NCBI GenBank assembly: GCA_022494885.1
Contig: JAGVSM010005032.1
Span: 186,001 to 250,000 of the forward strand
Length of the DNA stretch: 64,000 nt
Reading direction: 5' to 3'
From: Micrasema longulum
Lineage: Eukaryota > Arthropoda > Insecta > Trichoptera > Brachycentridae
Shown here: one piece after another, positions 31,640-43,739 of the stretch
How the letters are laid out: every line of letters starts with the position of its first letter
Numbering within the stretch: position 1 is the first letter of the stretch
The notes under the pieces: model-generated
What the model saw: only the letters and a program-made list of their open reading frames with translations
Databases searched by the model: none
Told to the model about the DNA's origin: nothing
Made by a program: the position numbers and the translations under genes

Positions 31640-32540
31640 AACTGAATTGAATAAAGGTTCTAAAGTGCTTACGTAATTTTACTATGTAGAGTATTTTTAT
31701 TAACGTAATTTTAATATGTAGAGGTATATTGATGATTTAAAATGAACAACATTAGCTGCAAGATTGTTAAATGGCTAAACTTCCATAACTCTTCTTGATT
31801 AATATATTTTGATAAGCATAGTTTTACTTTTGATTGGTCCTTGAGTTGAAATAAATTAATATGATTATAAAATCTAATCGTCAAAAAACAGTGATAATTT
31901 ATTAGATGTTAACAAAACTATTTTCATATATTATTTAAATTAATGGCCTTTTGTGTATCCCGACTTGCTGGAAATTGAATCCGTGTCAAGTCGGGACGGG
32001 ACATAGGTTTTTTTTAATTTGTTTTAAACATTTTAACTTCCGCTAATACAAAAATGACATAATAAGAAGTTGGAATATTAAAAAAAAAAAAAAAAAACAA
32101 ATTATCCACCACAAAAAAGAATCATACTTTCATACTTATAATATCGATCGATAAGATCGATTTTTAATTTTAATTTTATGAATGTAAAAGGAGTTTGTAT
32201 TTTTGTCGCGTAGCAATAGATCGACGTGATTTTTGCATAGAAATAACTGGAGAGCTGACGAGTGTCATACCCTGCTACTTTTCATCCCGAAAAAACATCT
32301 CACTCCCTCGTGAAAACTATTATTGGATGAATTAATTCTTAGTGGAAAATAAATTAATATCAAAACAGAATAACGGTGCTACGTCGCTATAGACTAACTG
32401 ATCGTCATATCAATTTATTTTGTGTAGTTTTGGTTGCATTATTTTGAGGGACAGATTCTGTTTTATTACATTTTGATTGCTCCGAACAATAAACAAATAT
32501 TCTGTGGCCCAAAGGTGCGATAATTCTAGGTGTCCGAAAA
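31640..32540. other. AT-rich intergenic DNA
   Basis: No gene or clear repeat beyond homopolymers and one 'atcgatcgataagatcgat' palindrome-like word near 32143-32161. Confidence 0.35.
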
Positions 32541-32544
32541 TATA

Positions 32545-32605
32545 ATCAACCGAGGCCCGAAAGGCCGATCAACTAAGGCCCGTAAGACCGATGAAACCAG
32601 GGCAC
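32545..32605 (+). repeat. GGCC-rich short tandem array, copy 2
   Basis: 'cgaggcccgaaaggccgatc' is followed by 'aactaaggcccgtaagaccg', two imperfect units of the family at 15.6 kb. Confidence 0.6.
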
Positions 32606-32609
32606 AATT

Positions 32610-33980
32610 TTCTATCATGTTTTCTAGCATTTCTTATATGTTTTCTGCAAGTACGATTATAAATAAAAATAGTAGAATTAAATACAAATTACTTTGGTGA
32701 TTAAAATATTTTTAACTGAACAAGAATACGTACTAATCTTAATAAGAAATTAATAATACTTTTAGAAAAGAAAAATTACTCAACCGATATTACCGACGCA
32801 ACGACGATGTGCTGAATTTTCTATGATATTTATAGTTATTAATAATATAATATGTGTATTTCCGCACAATTTTTATTACAACACCTTTTTTTCAGTGGTA
32901 AACGCCATTTCATGGGGATTAGGCAATCAGCATGACACAAGATAGAAAAATATTACAGTTCCGTGCTGATATTCATTTCGAAATACTTTTTCAGTACAAG
33001 TTTACCATAAACTAAAGTGCAGGTTGACAAACTTGACGTTAGTTTATGGTGAACTTTATGTTGATGAAATGAACATTTGATGGCCAGTGAACACCGCACG
33101 ACCGCACGAGCCAGCACAGGTTGCACACTGCACAGTGCATGCTGATAGTTAAGTACACAGACTACAGATATCTTGTTAAGTAGGTGTTCTCTGTTGTCGA
33201 TAGATGATGCTCTAGTTTCGTTATGACCCGACCTTGGGTAGACAGACATCCAATCGATATAGCTGAAAAGTCCTTTGGCGGCTCGAGGCTGCTCCAGTAA
33301 CTAGCAACCTGTTAAGTTGAACTTCACTTTTAATTTTTATTGAAAACATGTCTACGTTCCCTCAACTGTCACTGCCATAATGCAATAAATGTTTTTCTCG
33401 ATCTGTAAAAACATAAAATCAAACCGTTCTTATTTTGAGTTGCGAAAATATAAACATTAGGGTTTTAAATATAAAATGGCGCTGTTTTAGAAATTTAAAT
33501 ATTTGTCGCATTTAATTTGTACAAAAATTGTATTCTTTTACAAATTGACACATTTTGTGTGCTCGTAATAAATAATATTAAAAACAATCATTTTAAGATA
33601 TTCAGCAGTATTTTGAGTATGTCCTAATCTATATAGACATTTAGATATTTAAATAAAAATGTAGAACGCTCTTGGGAAGGAAATACATAAGTCAAGGTGT
33701 ACAGAACGCATTTTTTAAATTTGTTTATTTTTTCATCCATATATCATTTACATAGAAATATAATCACAAAAATACACTTTAGAAAAATACATCATAAATT
33801 GAAAAAAATGCCCACAAAGACTTCAGCGCCTGAGCGTGGGCCATTCTTTTTTTAATTATTAAAAAGTTTATAGCTCGTAAATATGGTATAAAATGACAAT
33901 GAAAAGAAAAAAAAAGGAAAAGAAAAGAAAAACCAAATTAACATATGCTGATGATACGAAAACATGATTTCTTACATTTC
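32610..33980. other. intergenic DNA
   Basis: No supportable gene. The ORF at 32953-33249 (minus) lacks family features. Some inverted sequence ('ttgacaaacttgacgtt' area near 33025) was seen but not resolved. Confidence 0.35.
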
Positions 33981-33984
33981 CTTG

Positions 33985-34275
33985 GATTGTTTGAAAGACC
34001 GCTTTACGCACTATGTAACATTCATTCATTTAAAAAATAAGTGTTTACGTTCTTACGATTTAGCCATATATTTTTATTTTGTGGGGCATTCTTTTCATTT
34101 ACTTTTTTTTATAATTAAATCATACAAATTTATTTGGTACTCCCAGGAGTTACAAAAATTCATTAAACGTGTTGTAAGTAATCCACTGTAAGAAAATGGA
34201 AATCATGTTGTGATAGAGCGAAATTTGAGTCTAGGATCTCTGATCTGTGAGCCCGCGACACTAACCGCTAGATAT
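33985..34275 (-). mobile_element. SINE-B copy, with an internal insertion
   Basis: On the reverse strand the tRNA-like head 'ctagcggttagtgtcgcggg' is followed by the body and 'taaatcgtaagaacgtaaac', as in other SINE-B copies. Extra sequence splits the body near 34090-34160. Confidence 0.6.
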
Positions 34276-34304
34276 TTTTTCAGTTCTTCCATCTGTTTAT
34301 TTTT

Positions 34305-34385
34305 GTGAAAATCATAAGCTTTGTAAGTGTCTACCATTCTATATTACCTTCTCAACGAAGTTCTCCGTCTCTTTTGAAATACATG
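34305..34385 (+). repeat. repeat C, X-segment fragment
   Basis: 'cataagctttgtaagtgtct' and 'attaccttctcaacgaagtt' match the X tail at 23.84-23.92 kb. Confidence 0.55.
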
Positions 34386-34743
34386 TTAACTTTGGGATAC
34401 AAGGATGAAACGATGGCATAGGAAAAAGTGATAGTTTTTATGTTATGGAGATTACTAACAGGTATGCTGGACCTTTTACTCAAAATGTATGCGTGCATGC
34501 ACGAACGTTTGTGTTGATTAGGAGCATAAAGTTGCATTTTGTTTGGTTGTAAGTGTGTAGGTATCTAGGTAAATTAAATAATATATTGATTGTGGATGGA
34601 TTCGAATATTCAGAAATCTTTTAGAAGTCTTACTGTGCCGTGATTATAATGGGAATTTATTACGGATTAAAGTTGTTTCTTGAAACCGTTCTAATTCATG
34701 ATTTAAGTACCTAAATAGTAGGTACACGCTTCTTGTATACTGC

Positions 34744-34822
34744 TCGCCAGATAAGAATGACTACGCTTACTTAGTAACCGTATTGTAAAATATATGTTAG
34801 CGTAAGCATTCTTATCTGGCGA
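34744..34822. repeat. 79-bp imperfect inverted repeat
   Basis: The arms 'tcgccagataagaatgacta' and 'cattcttatctggcga' pair with one or two mismatches or bulges and continue through 'cgctta(c)' / '(g)cgtaag'. It may be a small MITE. Confidence 0.75.
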
Positions 34823-34974
34823 CGACTTTATCTGGGGATTTTTTCTGAAGATTTTGAGTTATCGCTAGTGGGGTTCTTCTCATCAAAATGTGATTTTTAA
34901 AACGGTTTTTTAAAACAGTTGTTTTGATAACGGACAGAAATTGTAACGGTTTCACAAAAACGGTCAAAAATCAA

Positions 34975-35155
34975 ACTGTGTTATGGTCCCGCGGCTAGTA
35001 TCGCGGATTCACAGATCAGAGATTCGAGGTTCAAATCTTGCTCTAAAACAACTTGATTCGACCGAGTTATTTCAACTCGTTAGAAATATCCCCAAAATAT
35101 AAATATTTGGGTTACTCACGAAAATGCAAATATTCCCCCTTTAAACGAAAAAAAC
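34975..35155 (+). mobile_element. SINE-B copy
   Basis: The head 'cggctagtatcgcggattca' with B-box 'gaggttcaaatctt' is followed by 'ttatttcaactcgttagaaa' and 'aatatttgggttactcacga'. It matches the copies at 36.4 and 1.7 kb. Confidence 0.75.
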
Positions 35156-35159
35156 TCCG

Positions 35160-35820
35160 ATGTATACAACACTATTTAAAAAATATAGGTTTGTCTTCAC
35201 AAATTCATTACAACTGTTAGAATGAATGTAAACATTGTAATTGTTGGTTGCGGAGAATTCGACAAACGAGAATAAAAGGTCACATTCTCTATTGCGCTAT
35301 TGATAAAAACTCCGAGTTTTTAATTAAGCAGATACCTGCATTTCTATAGCAGTAACTGTTTTCATTTACAAAGGTAAGCGATGCGGAGGCGAGGCTATAC
35401 ATCATCATTAATATACACTGGGAGTTTTATTCTATAGCATATTCGGAGTTTGGAAGTAGCTACTGCTTAACCAATTTTCCAATCCTCAGTGGGATAAAGC
35501 GGGGTAGTAAAATAAGAGCGCAGAATAAAAAACCCTTATTATTTGTTCCATAACGTTCGGTTGACAGGCTGACTTACCGGCGATTTCTAGGTTGCTTTTC
35601 TCGGTGGCCCATCGAAGACTGATACATAACATATAGTGGGAATAACTGTTTATGAAAATCGGAAAAATGCATTATTTTCATGACGGAGATTTTCTATTAT
35701 ATTATATTTACGTAATCGATAAGAAAATAAGTTACGAAAATCTCGCCAACCAAAATAATAAATTGACTAGCTTGCAATAGGCAACTGTTACATGCTAGAA
35801 AATTCGGTTATTCGTGCCTC
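35160..35820. other. intergenic DNA, slightly higher GC
   Basis: No gene or second copy recognised. Confidence 0.3.
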
Positions 35821-35824
35821 ATGT

Positions 35825-35915
35825 TAACGGCCCTGCAGGGTTCGATCAATCGACCCTACGGATCTTAGTTAATCGGTCTTTGGGGCCTCGGTTGTTTCTA
35901 ATCTCGGGCACTAAG
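35825..35915 (-). repeat. GGCC-rich short tandem array, copy 3
   Basis: Read in reverse it has 'gaggccccaaagaccgatta' and 'aactaagatccgtagggtcg', as in the arrays at 15.6 and 32.5 kb. Confidence 0.55.
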
Positions 35916-36369
35916 AACCCCTTCATATACTTCCGGATCATTAAAATTAGGGATCTCGATATTATTCGCACAAGAGAGATCTGAGATGAGAATGTACATA
36001 CTTTCTGCGGGGAATAATAATTGTTTAGTCGTTATAATGATCTCGATAATATTTGCGGGAAAATATTTATTATTTGCACGATATACATTCCAATGTTTGA
36101 GTGAGCGGCTCGATTGGCGATAGTAATGAACTCGCTCGCAACTGCGATATGAGAGGAGCTAAGAATGTACTAGAATGAGTCGGCCCCTTGTATGATATTA
36201 GTAGACAGCTAGACCCTAGCGTAACTGAGTTAAATTATGAAGATATCATTGTGCCCAGAATAAGCAGATGAAAGCTAATACAGGTAGATAATGGAAGAAA
36301 TCATACAAAAATGGACCTTTTGCATTATTCGCGTTCGCGACAGATAAGGGAAACGCGCAATTCGGGTTC

Positions 36370-36555
36370 AAAATCGGGTTGTGGTCCTGTGGCTAGTATC
36401 TCGGACTCACGGACCGAAGGTCCGTGGTTCGAATCCCACTCTACCCCATCATGATTTCCATTTTCTAATTGTGAGTTATTTACAACTCGTTGAAAATGGC
36501 CCTCAAAATGAAATATTCGGGTTAATCATAAGAACGCAAATATTTATTTAAAAAA
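36370..36555 (+). mobile_element. SINE-B copy, best preserved
   Basis: The A-box region 'tggctagtatctcggactca', B-box 'gtggttcgaatcccac', body 'gtgagttatttacaactcgt' and end 'taagaacgcaaatatttatt' plus poly(A) are all present. The tRNA-like part lacks a paired acceptor stem. Confidence 0.8.
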
Positions 36556-36844
36556 AAAAAAATTGGTAGCATACTTATGCATTATCGTTGAATGCAGCCC
36601 TGGTGTAAATAATTAAACTTAGTAACAATGGGTTCATTTTTGTGTGACTACTTTTAAAAATATTTTACTCTATTGGGAATGTCCATGTATTATATGTCAA
36701 TGTACAGAGTTAAAAATAATATACTAGTATAATGCAATTAAGAATTCATAACGTTGAATTTTGAAAAAAAAAACCTACAATGGCTATAACTTTGGTGCGT
36801 GGAGCATTCTATAGATAATCTCCATCATCATATTCTTGTTTTAC

Positions 36845-36945
36845 CCGACGGTGCGTAGGGCGCTGTATTGATACACTAAACGCAGCATATATCGATCATC
36901 TTGTACATGCAGGTAAGGTGGTTATCCTTACGCTCGGGAAGCATG
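36845..36945 (-). mobile_element. SINE-A tail fragment
   Basis: The reverse strand reads 'gcgtaaggataaccacctta' and 'agcgccctacgcaccgtcgg', an older copy of the SINE-A tail. Confidence 0.6.
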
Positions 36946-37149
36946 AAATATTGCAGTGTAAAACCACCATTCTAATGGATATTTTAAATAGACTTTTCCA
37001 GAAGTCAAGCAGGCGAACATGCCTAGCACTACACTATAAGGCGTACTTATATTCATTCGATTACCTTATTCAGGATTTTTACGTAAGACTAGTCATCAAA
37101 TCGAAAGCACTTGTCCAGGATTCTGGTTCCATTTCACACAAATACATAT

Positions 37150-38330
37150 ATTCTTAAACAGCCCGGACACCATTGAGCTATAATATAAAGAGATGATACT
37201 CCATACAGATCCGAGCTAAAATGTAGTCCCCAAAGGAAAGGGAATGACCAGCGGAGGGAGTAAGTATCGCTACGTCATATCACGTCGACTTTGGCAGGCA
37301 AAACAAGAAGTTCAGTAAAAACCACGGACTATTTACATCAGTCCACTGTGAGTTCTATTCAGTATGTCGCTCCCTTCCGCATACGCGTCTTCACCTTTGT
37401 TTATCGTTTCACTATACGCCGACTATCTAAACAGGACAGAAAAATGAGATTTGAGTACTGGTAAAATATTAATAAGACGTTTTTTAACATAAAAATGGCT
37501 ATTTTAAACAGGTATTGATTATGATAAAAACATTACTAACCGATGAAAGGTTATATCATCGCTTTTTCTATATTTTCCAGATCGATTTGTGCAGTATCTT
37601 AGCGTACGGCATAGGCATTTTAGTAATTGCGAGGAGACCAATGTTTAAAAGTAACCGGAGAATGCTCTCAATAGACTAAAGTCCGTTCTATCAAACATGT
37701 GCTAATTGACCGCAGGTTGAGGGACCATATTTCGAACGCTCATGTTTACTCTAGTTACATACCTCAATGCCGGACACAGAGACTTGTAGATTGTTAGAGG
37801 TTTAGGCATGTTCGCTGGCAACAATAAACATAGCTACATTATCTGAACAACCACACATCCTGGCCGAGCCATTCCACGATAGTCTCTCCTATAGTAAACA
37901 GCTCGGATCACTTATTACAATAAATGAGTATACCGAATATGAGGTTTTCACTCATTCACTCACTCACTACATAGATCAATCGATGATAATCGGTTGATTA
38001 TTTCAAAATCGGTTACGTGAATCACTAGTGAGAGGCACATAGATGTGAGAGGCTACAGATTTTGCCGGGGGTGGGATATGTTCTCCTCCCCTAACTCTTG
38101 ATCCCCCCTATCGATCGACCCGCGACTGCCCCCAGTCCCCTCACCCATGTCCCTGTGGTGACTTAATACTGAAAAGATTGCGCAGATCACGGAAAAAATA
38201 CCCTTTTCAATAACACATTTATTTCCGATAACTTGAAATAAGAAAAAAACCAATGGCTACAAATGTTAAAACCGTAATAAAGACATTTTTTGTCTTAATG
38301 TTGTTTTTTTCAATTAAAAATATTATTTTT
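37150..38330. other. intergenic DNA of near-average GC
   Basis: It is richer in GC than its neighbours but holds no ORF with family features and no second copy in this window. Confidence 0.3.
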
Positions 38331-38334
38331 TATC

Positions 38335-38480
38335 TAAATTTCCTTAGCCGCAGCTTGTGGTGCATAGGGCACTGCATCGGCGCTCCAATTGCAGAGTATC
38401 TTGATAACTTTTGTTACATGGAAGTTTAGGTGATCATTCTTACTGATTGCCATTTCAGGAACGTTGTGCAGTGTGGAACC
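38335..38480 (-). mobile_element. SINE-A tail
   Basis: Plus-strand words 'gtgcatagggcactgcatcg' and 'gagtatcttgataacttttg' are the reverse of the SINE-A body. Confidence 0.7.
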
Positions 38481-38650
38481 ACCGAAAAAAACTAGTGTTT
38501 CACGTACTAGTAATAGTCTTTTTAGCAATAAACCCGCCAAAATGCACATATTTTTCTACTTGAAGTTTTAAATAAAGTTATGAAATGAATGAATGAAACA
38601 ACTACAGCACAACATCATTATACTTAAAGGGGATTTAAAGAAAAATAATT

Positions 38651-39235
38651 GAATAAACAAAGGAAATAACAAGTTCAGTCAGGAATACAACATATTTAAG
38701 AAAGAAGCGAAAAGTTATATTTATAATTCTTTTTTGTGCAAGCAATGACTGAAAACACACTTAATTATTTTTTTTTGTGATTTATATTTTATTCTAAAAA
38801 TATTAATAATTAAAATTACAATAAAGAAATTACTGTAAGACGTCGCTCCTTGTTATGTACACAAGAATAGTTTTTTTCTTTTACGTAACGGGAAACGTCA
38901 ATGTAAATATATATATATATTTTCTTTATTCAGATAACAAATTTAAATACAATTTTTACATGAATTAAATACATATATTTATAATAACGTTTCCCATTAC
39001 GTAAAAGAAAAAAACAATTCTTGTATACATATTAGGGAGTGACGTCTTACAATAGTTATTTTATTTTATTTTTAATTATTAATATTTTTAGGATAACATA
39101 TATAAATTACAAAAAAAATATATTAACGATGTTTTTAATCAGTGCTGCACAAAGAAGAATTATAAATGTTACTATTTCAGTTCTTTCTTAAATATATTGT
39201 AATCCTGACTGTACTTTTCATTTTCTTTGTTCATT
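38651..39235. repeat. long inverted repeat, arms about 265 bp, spacer about 55 bp
   Basis: The left arm (38651-38915) reads reversed in the right arm (38970-39235). Matching words include 'cagtcaggaatacaac'/'gtaatcctgactg', 'ctaaaaatattaataattaa', 'gtaagacgtc'/'gacgtcttac' and 'ttttacgtaacgggaaacgt'/'acgtttcccattacgtaaaa'. Identity is high but not perfect. No ORF. It could be a foldback/MITE element or give a long hairpin RNA. Confidence 0.85.
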
Positions 39236-39239
39236 TCTT

Positions 39240-40020
39240 ACAGAAAAATATTCCTCTGTAAGTATAATGATGTAGTTCTGTGGTTGTTTTTAATTTGGGA
39301 ATTAAGATATTATTACCACCTGTTCTAGGGCGCGTACTAACGTTTTGTGACCTAGAAACACTACTATTTATTTTGTCTTTATGTATTTGAAGCAAACAAT
39401 TCATTTTATACAACAATTTTATATCTAAAACCTTCAATTATTTAAATAATTAAATAGTGGGAAAAGTAGACGGATTTTTTCAAATAATTACTTTTAGTAT
39501 TTTTTCGACCGGTAAAATATTTGTTTTAAAAGCACCCCCCCCATCTGATTATTTCGTACTGTAATATGGATAGGGCTAATGCAAAGTAAATTGATTTCAA
39601 ATTTTTCGATGGTTATATATTGCTTAATTATTTATTTGCTCTTTCCATTTTATATTTTTATCAATTGTTATGCCTTAATATTTTAGGCTTATTTTTAAAT
39701 TGCTGCTAATATATTAAATTTATATAAAAAAATATATTTAGCAGTAATATTGTATACTTATTATTTTTAATCTAAATAAACTTGAAAATATAAAATAACG
39801 AAAAACAAATATTCCTAAAAATAAACAGATTATGCGAAAATAAATTCTGACTCCGAGCGAGTAAAGAATTACAGTTTTGAATGTGAAAAGAGCCAGAGTC
39901 TAGGACGGGCGTTTTTGACATGTAACGAAAATTATAAAAAAAAGCTTGTCAAACGCTACTCCCTCGTTGTCCAGTAATAAATAACCCGCTGACAAAAAGT
40001 AATAATATTAACATGGACAA
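39240..40020. other. AT-rich intergenic DNA
   Basis: Nothing supportable. A C-run lies near 39533-39541. Confidence 0.35.
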
Positions 40021-40025
40021 ATTCC

Positions 40026-40510
40026 AACTGTGATGGAAAACATTTTTGAGAAGGGAATATGGAAGCTTAGGCATTTACAGAGCTTATGACCTGTCACTGG
40101 CCGGTTTGAGTGGCCACTTTTTACACTGTGTAACATTTTTGGACAACCTCGAAATATTTTAATTAAACCAACTGGTCCAAGAAGAAGCTTTAAAATCGGA
40201 AAATTATTTTCAGGCGTTGCCTAGTATGTGAAATAATTCGATCAGATGAGTCTATTCACAATAAAGGTTTCAGCTCTTTTACTTCACTAAAATCAACAGA
40301 TGTAAGAATAGAAAAAAATATGGATATTTAAACATAGGCAAAATGGTGAATGTTACAACGTGTGTAAAGTCCCTGTAAATGCCTATACTTCCATATTCCC
40401 TTCTCAAAAATGTTTTCCATCCCTGTTGTAATTTGTTAATGACCCCCAAGGGGGTGAAATGTAGTCTTTTGTTAGCAAACATTTGGACAAACTCAAAATA
40501 TTTTACTTAA
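40026..40510. repeat. repeat C copy, inverted-X / Y / X
   Basis: The left segment (40026-40135) is an inverted copy of the X segment at 40318-40433: 'ttgagaagggaatatggaag' faces 'cttccatattcccttctcaa'. Between them is Y (40138-40310) with 'ggcgttgcctagtatgtgaa'. In the 59.8-kb copy the two X segments run in the same direction. Confidence 0.7.
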
Positions 40511-40827
40511 TTAAATTATATTACGGACACAAAAATTGTATGCGCTTACAACAAAAGACAACCGTTTACTGTCGATGCCACGATACCAAAAAAATCTAGC
40601 ACTAGAGGGCGCGAAATAGGAAAAGAAAATATAACTTTAGGCGTAACTACAAGCTTATATGAAAGTATTAAAACATTTAAAAACTATATGCGCTAAGAAA
40701 ATAAGGCAAAGTTTTTTTATAAACAATTGACATATAAACACATAGACGCGCCCTATGGAGTTAAATATTTTACAAAGTACTGACACGAAAATGTATATTA
40801 CTGAGTTCGTTTATTTACAGCTGCTGC

Positions 40828-41311
40828 AGCTCAATCACAAATGACTATCGACGTGCTAATTAGCGGCGTGATAACAATTTTTCACCGTGGTTGTTTATCG
40901 TATGCGCGGTCACAATGAAACATCCGTGAAAGTTACCGATCGGGATTATTATATTTTTTAATATTGTCATACTTTAACCTGATGCTTGGCAACACCTAAT
41001 ATTAAATGTCAAAATTAAAAATATTTACGTTTCGCAACGCATAACCCGTCACATATTTGAATGTTACCGGTGTAAATATGGAAAATATTCCTAAACTGTA
41101 AGTAAAATAATTTTATTTTATTTTTTCTTCACAATTTATCATGCTATTTATTTGTTTTAAATCAAATTGAGAAAGCAATTAAACGAAAAAATTGTTGAAG
41201 GTATGAACATGATAAACAGCAAACACGTTTTATTTTCTTTGATTTTACTAGGTAGTTTATTATATTATATTATATTCATATATCTTAAGGCATTTGGTGG
41301 AAGAGTTATTC

Positions 41312-41345
<34 letters not shown>

Positions 41346-41610
41346 GTTGGATAATTTATATAGCGTCATTTTTGTGAAAATCACCTCAAGGGCTTTTATA
41401 TGTTAAATTTAAACAAACCGACTCGAGATTACACGCGCGTTGACTTTTTTGGTTTGACCACAGATTAATAGATTTGACGTTTGACTACGAAACTTATCTA
41501 TGGCGTTTTCCAACGCGACCGCGATAACTTCAGCGTTTTCACAATTGTTCGTTGTGATCGCTCAAATACTTAGCACGTTTTTAGCACGTCGATAGTCATT
41601 TGTGATTGAG
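40828..41610. mobile_element. element with 30-bp perfect terminal inverted repeats
   Basis: 'ctcaatcacaaatgactatc' + gacgtgctaa at the left (40828-40857) is exactly inverted at 41581-41610. Pairing continues weakly inward. No coding region; a (ta)n run lies inside near 41315-41345. A target duplication was not clear. Confidence 0.75.
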
Positions 41611-41800
41611 CCCCTGGGCTGCATTCAACGATCATACATAGGCTACCAAAAATTGAAGGATACTCATTTTTGCATAAAAAAAGTTTGTATTTTAACGTTA
41701 ATAATCAACATTCGTTTTTGGTGGATCCTAATCAGATTGTTTTCTCAAATTCTTTATAATTTGGACCCATCCATTTCATTTCACTAGGTTTTGAGGAATG
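41611..41800 (+). repeat. repeat F, copy 1
   Basis: 'gggctgcattcaacgatcat', 'tgcataaaaaaagtttgt' and 'tttttggtggatcctaatca' recur in order at 58960-59160; the first word also occurs reversed near 36580-36600. Confidence 0.5.
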
Positions 41801-42023
41801 CAAAAATAATGTCTCTACCTTAGAGAATAAAACACGGTCTACTTTTGCCGTTTTGAAGTTTAAAATACAGAAATTATCGCAATTATTATAATTTTATACA
41901 CCATTTTAAAGTCCACTTTGTTTTAATGCAAAAAATAGCACTAGTCCCATATCCGCTATTTTAATATGTGTTTTTATTATAAAAATAATCGTTATTTTAC
42001 AATCAAAGTTTTTTACATTTAAA

Positions 42024-43295
42024 TTTTATTTATTTATGAAAAGAAAACAACAGCCATTACAACAAAAAATAAATATTCACAAATAAATCAAATTTATAGG
42101 CCAATTATAGTTTTCTATACATTACTAAATACAATGTCAAAAAAAGAAGAAAAAAAACGTACATTGAAATGGCCACTCCGTATCATTCCACACGTAAAAA
42201 TAAATAAAATATTACAATATTAATGAAATAACAATAAAAAAAATAAAAAGTATTTTGTTTAATCGAACTTAAAAATCCTTTCGCGGGCGGATCCATAATA
42301 ATACGGAGCTATCATTCCTTCCCTTTTTCTTATTTCAAACAAGAGAAAATAATTACAATATTAAAGTGCAGAAAAAAAAAATATTAGGTAGGTACAGTTA
42401 ATAAATAATCTCATTTGGTTAAAAAGTTATGATGTTTTGGAAATTGCAGTCACAAAATCTTGTTTCCTGAACATTTCATTAAATGTGACTACCGTGGTTT
42501 ATCCTCTAAGGTTATTCACATTTATCGTATTTTAAAATATTTCAAAATACGTTTTTGCCCTAGAATATTTCATAGTCCCTGAACCGGTACCTGAAGCGTA
42601 AGACTGATCATCTTACCTTCATGTAACAAAAATGATCAAGATACACTGCGATTGGTGTACCAATGCAGTGCCGTATGCGATATTAGGTGCGGAAAGGAAA
42701 TGATGATGATGATCAGTGCACTCCTATAAGTACGAAGAGCTTTGCAATTGCGCCACTAGGCGTAGTTTAACGTATACAAAAAATAACACATGTTTTAATA
42801 TTAAGAATTCTTAATAATTATAACACGTTTTTTTACTGAAATCGATATATATTTCCTCATTTTAAACACATTTAAAGAATATGCTAGAACCCTAATTGAA
42901 AATATACATTATAATTTAATCTAACTGTACCTACCCAATATTTATTTTTTGTACACTTTAATATTGTAATTATTTTCTCTTGTTTGAAAGAAGAAAGGAG
43001 GGAAGGCTGATCTGGGGTTACTCCGTATGGATCCGCCGGCGAAAGGATTTTAAAGTCCAAATAAACAAAAACTTTTTATTTTTTTTAAATTGTTTCATTA
43101 ATATTGTAATATTATTTTTTACGCGTGGAATGATGCGGAGCGGCCTTTAAAAGGTACGCTTTTTTCTTCCTTTTTTGACATTGTATTAAGTAGTGTATAG
43201 AAAACTATAATTGGCCTATAATTTTGGTTTATTTTTGAATATATTTTTTTGTTAAACTAGCTGTTGTTTTATTTTAAAAAATAAATAAAATAATA
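42024..43295. repeat. very long inverted repeat, arms about 375 bp, spacer about 520 bp
   Basis: The left arm (42024-42402) and the right arm (42920-43295) are inverted copies: 'aggccaattatagttttcta'/'tagaaaactataattggcct', 'ggaatgatgcgga' type words, 'atccataataatacggag'/'ctccgtatggatcc', 'gtaggtacagtta'/'taactgtacctac'. Identity is moderate to high with small gaps. The spacer contains a SINE-A piece. No ORF. Confidence 0.85.
42535..42710 (+). mobile_element. SINE-A body and tail, in the inverted-repeat spacer
   Basis: 'cctgaagcgtaagactgatc' and 'gtgcggaaaggaaatgatga' match the SINE-A at 18.3 kb; the tRNA-like head is absent. Confidence 0.75.
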
Positions 43296-43299
43296 ATTA

Positions 43300-43735
43300 A
43301 ATAAAATAAAATTAATGGTTTTAAGCTTTGTTACTCTGTTACTCACGAACAAATATTTATCAATAAAAAGTAACACAACCCTTACAATGTTTATCCGAAA
43401 GGTTTTTACACGCTTTCATGACACAAGCAGGTATTTTAGTTTCGATTCTAAATGTCACGCCTGGCTGCGGTCGAAGAACGACTAAATACGCATTGGGCAT
43501 GACTGAGCGTTTGGGTATGAGTTAAGTTATGTTTGCTTTAAGATGGTGTAAGTAAATAAAGTAAGTGTAACTGTTAGTTTACGTACTATGTAATATAAGC
43601 TAATTTTAGTTTTTTTGAAGTGTCATCTTTTTTAAGGGGATGTCTATAAGTATTAATATGTCAATGCTGTAAACGTTATAAGTTGCCTTAGCTATAGGCA
43701 CAATGAGGAAATTCACTGGTTATTTTTTAAATTTG
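43300..43735. other. AT-rich intergenic DNA
   Basis: No gene or second repeat copy recognised. Confidence 0.3.
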
Positions 43736-43739
43736 TTTA

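Noticed and set aside
36375..36450. Functional tRNA gene
   Set aside because: Good B-box and part of an anticodon-like arm, but no closing acceptor stem and a shared SINE-B body follows.
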